Origin: an uncultured Clostridia bacterium
GTDB taxonomy: Bacteria; Bacillota; Clostridia; TANB77; UBA1234
DNA length: 5,945 nt
Assembly: GCA_947624765.1 (NCBI GenBank)
Contig: CANQLS010000099.1
Coordinates: 1-5,945 of the forward strand
Reading direction: 5' to 3'
In this document: piece after piece, positions 1-4,794 of the stretch
Position numbering within the stretch: the stretch's first letter is position 1
How the letters are laid out: each line of letters starts with the position of its first letter
The notes under the pieces: generated by a model
The model's database searches: none
Told to the model about the DNA's origin: nothing
The model's input: only the letters and a program-made list of their open reading frames with translations
Translations under genes and position numbers: made by a program

Positions 1-22
1 TAGAAAGGAGGTAATCGTAGAC

Positions 23-562
23 ATGACAAAATTACAAGAAACATATAAAAATGAAATCGTTTCAGAACTTATGAAAAAGTTTCAATATAAATCTATTATG
101 CAAGTTCCAAAGCTAGAAAAAGTTGTTATTAACATGGGTGTTAGTGATGTAAGAGAAAATGCTAAAGCTTTAGAAAGTGCTATGAGAGATTTACAAATTA
201 TAACAGGTCAAAGACCAGTTGCTACAAAAGCAAAGAAATCAATAGCTGGTTTCAAAATTAGAGAAGGAATGCAAATTGGTTGTAAAGTTACATTAAGATC
301 AGATAAGATGTATGACTTTATAACAAAATTATTTAATGTAGCACTTCCAAGAGTAAGAGATTTTAAAGGATTATCTCCAAACTCATTTGATGGAAGAGGT
401 AACTACACAATGGGTGTTAAGGAACAATTAATATTCCCAGAAATCGAATATGATAAAATTGATAAAATTAGAGGAATGGATATTATATTTGTTACTACGG
501 CACAGACAGATGAAGAAGCTAAAGAGTTATTAAGACTTCTTGGCATGCCATTTTCAAAGTAA
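23..562 (+). CDS. rplE: 50S ribosomal protein L5 (uL5)
   Basis: This 179-residue protein is L5, which binds 5S rRNA, helps place it in the central protuberance of the large subunit and contacts the P-site tRNA. The length is normal for the family and the whole protein reads as L5: KLEKVVINMGV at residues 30-40, the basic block TGQRPVATKAKKSIAGFKIR at 61-80, LPRVRDFKGL at 108-117, DGRGNYTMG at 123-131, and the closing LLGMPF. The ATG at 23 follows a strong AAAGGAGGT at 4-12. The first three bases of the window, TAG, could be the stop of the preceding gene (rplX in the usual order), but this cannot be shown. The rpsZ gene starts 12 bases downstream, so the two are surely cotranscribed. Identity is certain from family knowledge; no oddities seen. 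Confidence 0.98.
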   Translation: MTKLQETYKNEIVSELMKKFQYKSIMQVPKLEKVVINMGVSDVRENAKALESAMRDLQIITGQRPVATKAKKSIAGFKIREGMQIGCKVTLRSDKMYDFITKLFNVALPRVRDFKGLSPNSFDGRGNYTMGVKEQLIFPEIEYDKIDKIRGMDIIFVTTAQTDEEAKELLRLLGMPFSK

Positions 563-574
563 AGGAGGAAAATC

Positions 575-760
575 ATGGCAAAGAAATCATTGATTGCTAA
601 ACAAAAACTTGAACCAAAATTTAGCACAAGACATTATAACAGATGTAAAATTTGTGGAAGACCACATGCTTATATTCGTAAATATGGTATTTGCAGAATA
701 TGTTTCAGAGAATTAGCTCATAAAGGAGAAATTCCTGGAGTTAAGAAAGCTAGTTGGTAA
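575..760 (+). CDS. rpsZ: 30S ribosomal protein S14 type Z (uS14, zinc-binding form)
   Basis: This 61-residue protein is the short, zinc-binding form of S14, which sits in the head of the small subunit and is needed late in its assembly. Two CxxC pairs are visible, C24/C27 and C40/C43, forming the four-cysteine zinc site that the longer zinc-free S14 lacks. The C-terminus GEIPGVKKASW is typical. The ribosome binding site AAAGGAGG at 561-568 overlaps the rplE stop codon, which suggests translational coupling; the ATG is 6 bases further on. The symbol rpsN is also used for this gene, often as rpsN type Z. A zinc-free paralogue could exist elsewhere in the genome, as in some Bacillota, but that cannot be seen here. 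Confidence 0.97.
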   Translation: MAKKSLIAKQKLEPKFSTRHYNRCKICGRPHAYIRKYGICRICFRELAHKGEIPGVKKASW

Positions 761-809
761 GAATAGATTGCTAAATGGAATTGAAAAATAAAAGGAGGGA
801 AGTAAGTAA

Positions 810-1205
810 ATGAACATTACTGATCCAATAGCAGATATGCTAACAAGAATTAGAAATGCAAATGCACAAAAGCATGAAACAGTTGATATACCAGCCTCTA
901 AATTAAAAAAATCCATTGCTGAAATTTTATTAGAGGAAGGATATATTAAATCTTTTGAAGAAATTGAAGACAATGCACAGGGTACATTAAGATTAACATT
1001 AAAATATGTAAATAAACAAAAAGTAATTTCAGGCTTAAAAAGAATTAGTAAACCTGGATTAAGAGTATATGCAACGAAAGATGAATTGCCTAAAGTATTA
1101 GGTGGTTTAGGAATTGCATTAATATCAACATCAAAAGGCATCATGACAGACAAAAAAGCTCGCCAAGAAGGTATTGGTGGAGAAGTTTTAGCGTTTGTAT
1201 GGTAA
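810..1205 (+). CDS. rpsH: 30S ribosomal protein S8 (uS8)
   Basis: This 131-residue protein is S8, which binds the central domain of 16S rRNA and is a primary assembly protein of the small-subunit platform. It has the normal length and hallmarks: the N-terminus MNITDPIADMLTRIRNA, ISKPGLRVY at 79-87, the STSKGIMTD segment at 106-114 and the C-terminal GGEVLAFVW. The ATG at 810 follows AAAGGAGG at 791-798 with an 11-base spacer, slightly long but with no better start nearby. In Escherichia coli S8 represses its own operon by binding spc mRNA; I could not recognise an S8-like site here, so such control is only a possibility. The 49 bases between rpsZ and this gene show nothing but the ribosome binding site. 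Confidence 0.98.
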   Translation: MNITDPIADMLTRIRNANAQKHETVDIPASKLKKSIAEILLEEGYIKSFEEIEDNAQGTLRLTLKYVNKQKVISGLKRISKPGLRVYATKDELPKVLGGLGIALISTSKGIMTDKKARQEGIGGEVLAFVW

Positions 1206-1247
1206 GCTAGATGTTAAAAGATTAGATGCTAGAGATTAGAAGTTAGA
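1206..1247 (+). repeat. Short imperfect tandem repeat in the rpsH-rplF spacer
   Basis: The 88-base spacer between rpsH and rplF begins with an imperfect tandem array. GATTAGATGCTAGA at 1220-1233 is directly followed by GATTAGAAGTTAGA at 1234-1247, matching at 12 of 14 positions. The 14 bases before them, 1206-1219, are a more degenerate relative that aligns only with a one-base shift (CTAGATGTTA against TTAGATGCTA). The array starts immediately after the rpsH stop codon. Its role is unknown; simple slippage expansion is the plainest explanation. Confidence 0.6.
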
Positions 1248-1293
1248 TATTATATGACTTACTGTTTTCTAGTGCAGAAAGGAGAAAAGAAAA

Positions 1294-1830
1294 ATGTCTA
1301 GAATAGGAAAACAACCAATAACTATTCCTGCTGGTGTTGAAGTAAAAATAGAAGATGGAAATCTTGTAACAGTAAAAGGTCCAAAAGGTACACTTACAAA
1401 ACAACTTCATAAAGATATGGAACTTAAGCAAGAAGCTGGAGTTATACATGTTGTATTGAATAATCCAGATCAAGACAATTTACAAGGTTTAACAAGAACA
1501 TTATTAAATAACATGATTGTAGGAGTTACAGAAGGCTTCCAAAAAGAGCTTGAAGTAAATGGTGTTGGTTATAGAGTTCAAAAACAAGGAAATAAACTTA
1601 TCATGAATATGGGATTCTCTCATACAGTGGAATTTGAAGATAAAGACGGACTAACAATAGAAGCACCATCACAGACAAGTATTATTGTAAAAGGAATTGA
1701 CAAAGAAAAAGTTGGTCAATTAACTGCCGAAATTAGAAAAGTAAGACCTCCAGAGCCATATAAGGGTAAAGGTATTAAATATGTAGGCGAGAGAATTATC
1801 AGAAAAGAAGGTAAAGTTGGTAAGAAGTAA
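1294..1830 (+). CDS. rplF: 50S ribosomal protein L6 (uL6)
   Basis: This 178-residue protein is L6, which binds 23S rRNA helix 97 near the sarcin-ricin loop and the factor-binding site. The family has two similar domains, and both halves are present: the opening MSRIGKQPITIPAGVEV, VKGPKG at 27-32, the GVGYR motif at 90-94 that begins the second domain, and the RNA-binding C-terminal RPPEPYKGKGI at 151-161 followed by a lysine-rich tail. Length is standard. The ATG at 1294 follows GAAAGGAG at 1277-1284. It lies 88 bases after rpsH, the second widest gap in the ribosomal run, with a tandem repeat in the spacer; I see no convincing promoter there, so cotranscription is inferred. Confidence 0.98.
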   Translation: MSRIGKQPITIPAGVEVKIEDGNLVTVKGPKGTLTKQLHKDMELKQEAGVIHVVLNNPDQDNLQGLTRTLLNNMIVGVTEGFQKELEVNGVGYRVQKQGNKLIMNMGFSHTVEFEDKDGLTIEAPSQTSIIVKGIDKEKVGQLTAEIRKVRPPEPYKGKGIKYVGERIIRKEGKVGKK

Positions 1831-1863
1831 AATATAGCATAGCGAAAGCGTGCACTGGAAAAT

Positions 1864-1887
1864 GATTGAGAGTTAGAATTTTCAATC
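1864..1887 (+). other. Candidate RNA hairpin just upstream of the rplR ribosome binding site
   Basis: In the 74-base rplF-rplR spacer, bases 1864-1873 can pair with 1878-1887 as a 10-pair stem closed by the tetraloop TAGA. Eight pairs are Watson-Crick and two are G-U (1870 with 1881, 1872 with 1879), so the fold favours + strand RNA. It ends only three bases before the GAAAGGAG-like ribosome binding site at 1890-1896. A competing six-pair stem (1858-1863 with 1878-1883) shares bases with it. No T-tract follows, so it is not a terminator. It could affect rplR translation or mRNA decay, or be chance in AT-rich sequence. Confidence 0.35.
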
Positions 1888-1890
1888 GGA

Positions 1891-1896
1891 AAGGAG
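1891..1896 (+). promoter_or_regulatory. Ribosome binding site that fixes the rplR start
   Basis: AAGGAG lies 8 bases before the ATG at 1905. The reading frame stays open upstream to a TTG at 1866, but that codon lies before this site and inside a predicted hairpin, so the ATG is taken as the start. Confidence 0.85.
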
Positions 1897-1904
1897 AACA
1901 GACA

Positions 1905-2264
1905 ATGATTAAAAAAGACGTAAAAAACGACCTTAGAGTAAGAAGACACGTTAGAGTAAGAACAAAAATAAGTGGAACAACAGAATGTCCAAGACTTTGC
2001 GTATTTAGAAGTAATAAAGGCATTTACGCACAAATCATTGACGATACAGTGGGAAAAACTTTAGTTGCTGCTTCTACACTTGATAAAGAAGTAAAAACAA
2101 AAGCAAGCAATATTGAAGCTGCCAAAGAAGTTGGTGAACTAGTTGCAAAAAGAGCAACAAAAGCTGGAATCGAAAATGTTGTATTTGATAGAGGCGGATA
2201 CATATATCATGGTAAAGTAAAAGCATTAGCTGAGGCTGCTAGAGAAGCAGGTCTTAAATTTTAA
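1905..2264 (+). CDS. rplR: 50S ribosomal protein L18 (uL18)
   Basis: This 119-residue protein is L18, which with L5 binds 5S rRNA and anchors it in the central protuberance of the large subunit. Recognisable parts are the arginine-rich N-terminus (RVRRHVRVR at 11-19), the core PRLCVFRSNKGIYAQ at 29-43, and the C-terminal block from FDRGGYIYHGK at 94-104 to EAGLKF. Starting at the ATG of 1905 gives the usual family length and matches the ribosome binding site; the longer TTG start at 1866 would add 13 residues that are not L18-like. The gene follows rplF after 74 bases and ends 17 bases before rpsE. A 12-base direct repeat at 1933-1944 and 1951-1962 merely encodes the two arginine clusters. 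Confidence 0.97.
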   Translation: MIKKDVKNDLRVRRHVRVRTKISGTTECPRLCVFRSNKGIYAQIIDDTVGKTLVAASTLDKEVKTKASNIEAAKEVGELVAKRATKAGIENVVFDRGGYIYHGKVKALAEAAREAGLKF

Positions 2265-2267
2265 TGG

Positions 2268-2274
2268 AAAGGAG
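2268..2274 (+). promoter_or_regulatory. Ribosome binding site that fixes the rpsE start
   Basis: AAAGGAG ends 7 bases before the ATG at 2282. An in-frame ATG at 2264, overlapping the last base of the rplR stop codon, precedes this site and so is unlikely to be used. Confidence 0.85.
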
Positions 2275-2281
2275 AAACGAA

Positions 2282-2770
2282 ATGGTAGAGGCAGAAACAT
2301 TAGACCTAAAAGAAAAAGTTGTTGCAATTAACAGAGTTGCTAAAGTTGTAAAAGGTGGTAGAACTTTTCGTTTTAGTGCATTAGTTGTTGTAGGCGACGG
2401 AGAAGGTCATGTTGGAGTTGGTAATGGAAAAGCCGCAGAGGTTCCAGATGCTATTAAAAAAGCAATTGAGGATGCGAAGAAAAATTTAATAGAAGTTTCA
2501 ATTGTAAATGATACTATTCCACATGAAATTATAGGTCATTTTGGTGCAGGAAAAGTATTATTAAAACCAGCAGAAGAAGGAACTGGACTAATAGCTGGTG
2601 GTGGAGCAAGATCAGTATTAGAGCTTGCAGGTTATAAAAATATAAGAACTAAAAATCTAGGTTCTAATAATCCAAGAAATGCAGTATATGCTACATTAAA
2701 AGCTTTAGGAGAAATGAAAACTGCAGAACAAGTAGCAGCACTAAGAGGTAAAAAAGTAGAAGAACTTTAA
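2282..2770 (+). CDS. rpsE: 30S ribosomal protein S5 (uS5)
   Basis: This 162-residue protein is S5, located on the back of the small subunit near the mRNA entry channel and the decoding region, where it affects accuracy. It has the N-terminal S5 RNA-binding fold with NRVAKVVKGGR at 17-27, which includes the loop where spectinomycin resistance changes occur in other species; the loop looks unaltered. GVGNGKA follows at 45-51, TGLIAGGGAR at 101-110 and the C-terminal GSNNPRN at 127-133. The start at 2282 is chosen by its ribosome binding site, rejecting a TAATG-type overlapping ATG 18 bases earlier. In the canonical order rpmD should follow; instead a 108-base repeat-bearing gap leads to rplO. 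Confidence 0.98.
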   Translation: MVEAETLDLKEKVVAINRVAKVVKGGRTFRFSALVVVGDGEGHVGVGNGKAAEVPDAIKKAIEDAKKNLIEVSIVNDTIPHEIIGHFGAGKVLLKPAEEGTGLIAGGGARSVLELAGYKNIRTKNLGSNNPRNAVYATLKALGEMKTAEQVAALRGKKVEEL

Positions 2771-2783
2771 TATGATTTTGTCT

Positions 2784-2838
2784 GGGCGATTACCAATCGC
2801 CCGCGAAAATAAAATTATGAGGACGATTGGTAATCGCC
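2784..2838. repeat. Pair of inverted palindromic repeats in the place of rpmD
   Basis: The first copy, 2784-2802, is a perfect 8-pair palindrome GGGCGATT-ACC-AATCGCCC. The second, 2821-2838, is the same element in opposite orientation: 2785-2802 and 2821-2838 are reverse complements at 17 of 18 positions, separated by 18 AT-rich bases. Each copy can fold alone (the second with one bulged A at 2823), or the two can pair as one long hairpin. No T-tract follows on either strand, so this is not an ordinary terminator. The GC-rich palindrome stands out against the AT-rich surroundings and resembles dispersed intergenic palindromes I recall from clostridial and other genomes; copy number elsewhere cannot be checked here. 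Confidence 0.85.
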
Positions 2839-2860
2839 TAAACAAGAATAAAACAATTTA

Positions 2861-2869
2861 AGGGAGGTG
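2861..2869 (+). promoter_or_regulatory. Ribosome binding site that fixes the rplO start
   Basis: AGGGAGGTG lies 9 bases before the ATG at 2879. A GTG at 2867 is in frame with rplO but is part of this site itself, so it is rejected as a start. Confidence 0.88.
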
Positions 2870-2878
2870 CAATTAGAC

Positions 2879-3319
2879 ATGAAACTTGATGAATTAAGAC
2901 CAGCGCCAGGTTCAAAAACAACTGGTAGAAGAATTGGTAGAGGAGTAGGTTCAGGACTTGGAAAAACATCTGGTAAAGGACATAAAGGTCAAAAAGCAAG
3001 ATCAGGTGGTGGTGTAAGACCTGGTTTTGAAGGTGGTCAAATGCCTTTATTTAGAAGAATTCCAAAGAGAGGATTCAATAATATAAATTCAAAAGATTAT
3101 GCAGAAGTAACATTAACAATGCTTGATAAACTTGATAACGGAACAGAAGTAACTGCTGAAAGCCTAAAAGAAATGGGACTTATTAAAAAAGCTAAAGACG
3201 GAGTAGTAGTTTTAGGTAATGGCGAATTAACAAAAAAATTAACTGTAAAAGTAAGTAGAGTTACAAAAACAGCAGAAGAAAAAATTGTTGCTGCTGGAGG
3301 AAAGGTAGAGGTGGTGTAA
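2879..3319 (+). CDS. rplO: 50S ribosomal protein L15 (uL15)
   Basis: This 146-residue protein is L15, a largely extended 23S rRNA-binding protein needed in late large-subunit assembly. The N-terminal half is the typical glycine- and arginine/lysine-rich tail: LRPAPGS at 6-12, RRIGRGVGSGLGKTSGKGHK at 17-36 and GFEGGQMPLFRRIPKRGF at 49-66; a globular C-terminal domain follows from about residue 70. The start at 2879 gives normal length. Its neighbour upstream should be rpmD but is a palindromic repeat pair, so transcription from rpsE has to pass that structure; no separate promoter for rplO is evident. Its last codons carry the secY ribosome binding site and the stop codon abuts the secY start. 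Confidence 0.98.
   Translation: MKLDELRPAPGSKTTGRRIGRGVGSGLGKTSGKGHKGQKARSGGGVRPGFEGGQMPLFRRIPKRGFNNINSKDYAEVTLTMLDKLDNGTEVTAESLKEMGLIKKAKDGVVVLGNGELTKKLTVKVSRVTKTAEEKIVAAGGKVEVV
3308..3314 (+). promoter_or_regulatory. secY ribosome binding site inside the rplO coding end
   Basis: GAGGTGG overlaps the last codons of rplO and lies 5 bases before the secY GTG at 3320. No other site is possible because the two genes have no spacer. The arrangement fits coupled translation, where ribosomes finishing rplO reinitiate at secY. Confidence 0.75.
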
Positions 3320-4654
3320 GTGTTTAAAACACTAAGAAACGCTTGGAAAGTTCCTGAGTTAAGAAAAAAGTTATTATATACATTATTACTTTTAATTATA
3401 TTTAGATTTGGTACATTTATTACTGCACCTGGTGTAGATGCAGTAGCACTAAATAATGCAATATCAGCTAATAACAATACATTATTGCAAACTATTAATA
3501 TTATTACCGGTGGAGCTTTTTCACAACTTTCTATTTTTGCAATGTCAATAAGCCCATATATTACAGCATCTATCGTTATTCAGTTATTAACTTATGCAAT
3601 TCCTGCTTTAGAGGCTCTTTCAAAAGAAGGAGAAGAGGGCAGAAAAACAATTTCTAGATATACGAAATATGCAGCAGTTATTTTAGCAGGTATTGAAGCA
3701 TTTGGTCTATATCTTACTTATAGAGGACAAGGTGTTTTCATTGGAGAAGGAATTTTAGTTCCATTACTATTTGTATTATCACTTACAGCAGGTTCTACAT
3801 TCCTTATGTGGATAGGTGATCAAATTACAAGTAAAGGTGTTGGAAATGGTATTTCATTACTAATCTTTGCAGGTATAGTATCTAGTTTACCACAAACTGC
3901 ACAATATCTATATGGATTAGCAGTAGTAGATGGTCAATTAAGTGTAACAGGATTACTTGTTGCAATAGGTATTATTATTGGTGCAGTAGTATTAATTGCA
4001 GGTGTTGTATGGGTTACAGAAGCTGAAAGAAGAGTACCTGTACAATATGCAAAAAGAGTAGTTGGCAGAAAGATGATGGGAGGACAAAATACTCATATTC
4101 CAATTAAGCTTGCTATGGCAGGAGTAATGCCAGTTATCTTTGCTATGTCATTTATGCAATTTCCTGCAATGATCATACAATTAGTAAATCCAAATGTTGC
4201 TTCATCTTCAGGATTTTGGGCTGGTGTATATAAAATATTTGCATTCTCATCATTAGGATTAACAACTAGTGATGCAAGTTTTTGGGTATATGGAATTATT
4301 CATAGTTTAATTTATCTATTATTGATTGTAGGATTTACATTCTTCTATACAATGATGGTATTTAACCCAATAGAAGTATCAAATAACTTAAAGAAGAATG
4401 GTGGATTTATTCCAGGTATTAGAGCTGGTAAACCAACATCAGATTACTTAGCAGGAATTTTAAAATATGTAACATGGTTTGGTTCTTTCTTCTTAGGAAT
4501 TATAGCAATTCTACCAATATTAGCACAATTTGCAGGACTTCAAATATCATTTGGAGGAACTGCTATCCTAATTATTGTAGGCGTTGCATTAGAAACAATC
4601 AAACAGCTAGAATCACAAATGTTAGTAAGACATTATAAAGGATTCTTAGAATAA
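3320..4654 (+). CDS. secY: Protein translocase subunit SecY
   Basis: This 444-residue membrane protein is SecY, the pore of the Sec channel that exports unfolded proteins and inserts membrane proteins together with SecE, SecG and SecA. Ten hydrophobic segments can be traced, roughly at residues 18-38, 68-92, 115-134, 145-166, 176-191, 211-232, 263-288, 323-348, 384-404 and 412-428. Hallmarks are FRFGTFITAPGV at 28-39, SISPYITASIVIQLL at 76-90, the conserved ERRVPVQYAKR at 236-246 after segment 6, and GGFIPGIRAGKPT at 361-373, the cytoplasmic loop region used by SecA and ribosomes. The start is GTG, placed directly after the rplO stop. The gene is complete and closes the operon: a terminator follows within 13 bases, and adk and map, common next neighbours, are absent. 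Confidence 0.98.
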   Translation: MFKTLRNAWKVPELRKKLLYTLLLLIIFRFGTFITAPGVDAVALNNAISANNNTLLQTINIITGGAFSQLSIFAMSISPYITASIVIQLLTYAIPALEALSKEGEEGRKTISRYTKYAAVILAGIEAFGLYLTYRGQGVFIGEGILVPLLFVLSLTAGSTFLMWIGDQITSKGVGNGISLLIFAGIVSSLPQTAQYLYGLAVVDGQLSVTGLLVAIGIIIGAVVLIAGVVWVTEAERRVPVQYAKRVVGRKMMGGQNTHIPIKLAMAGVMPVIFAMSFMQFPAMIIQLVNPNVASSSGFWAGVYKIFAFSSLGLTTSDASFWVYGIIHSLIYLLLIVGFTFFYTMMVFNPIEVSNNLKKNGGFIPGIRAGKPTSDYLAGILKYVTWFGSFFLGIIAILPILAQFAGLQISFGGTAILIIVGVALETIKQLESQMLVRHYKGFLE

Positions 4655-4666
4655 ATAAAAATAAAT

Positions 4667-4700
4667 AAAAGGAGACTGTAGAAAAAGTCTCCTTTTTGTT
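4667..4700. terminator. Rho-independent terminator of the spc operon, probably bidirectional
   Basis: Bases 4667-4677 (AAAAGGAGACT) pair perfectly with 4686-4696, an 11-pair stem with an 8-base loop. On the + strand it runs into TTTTTGTTTGTTG, giving a standard terminator 12 bases after the secY stop. Read from the - strand the same stem is followed by a T-rich run with few A interruptions, supplied by two tandem copies of ATAAATAAAA at 4651-4670. It can therefore also end transcripts coming from the convergent protease gene. Confidence 0.9.
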
Positions 4701-4724
4701 TGTTGTAGGTTATTTTAAGAGTTA

Positions 4725-4781
4725 GGTTGGAAAATAATTGAGGCAAGCCCAACAACGAAATTGCCCAATTATTTTTCAACC
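4725..4781. repeat. Long imperfect inverted repeat between secY and the protease gene
   Basis: Bases 4725-4740 match the reverse complement of 4766-4781 at 15 of 16 positions; the exception (G4730 with T4776) is a G-U pair in + strand RNA. After a bulged A at 4741, a further five pairs form (GGCAA 4742-4746 with TTGCC 4761-4765) around a 14-base loop. The right arm ends 13 bases after the protease stop in - strand terms. Neither side has a clean T-tract, so it is a weak terminator at best. It may be an mRNA 3' stabilising structure for the protease transcript or a dispersed intergenic repeat. Confidence 0.75.
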
Positions 4782-4794
4782 ATTCTTCACTTTA

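Noticed and set aside
713..1153. A 146-codon open frame on the - strand opposite rpsH
   Set aside because: It lies antisense to a certain rpsH, has no recognisable protein features and no convincing ribosome binding site; long antisense frames are common in AT-rich ribosomal genes.
1240..1262. A possible promoter before rplF around TATTATAT
   Set aside because: The -10-like sequence has no acceptable -35 partner and AT-rich repeats easily produce such matches.
1933..1962. A 12-base direct repeat TTAGAGTAAGAA in rplR
   Set aside because: Both copies are in frame and encode the arginine clusters expected in the L18 N-terminus, so codon bias explains the match.
1716..2033. Two overlapping - strand open frames across rplF-rplR
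   Set aside because: Both are antisense to rplF and rplR coding sequence, with phenylalanine- and serine-rich translations typical of shadow frames.
2784..2802. The palindrome after rpsE as a rho-independent terminator
   Set aside because: The bases after the stem are GCGAAAATAAAATT on the + strand, with no T-tract, and termination here would cut rplO and secY off from the operon with no evident new promoter.
3097..3477. A 126-codon - strand open frame across the rplO-secY junction
   Set aside because: It is antisense to two well-supported genes and shows no family resemblance.
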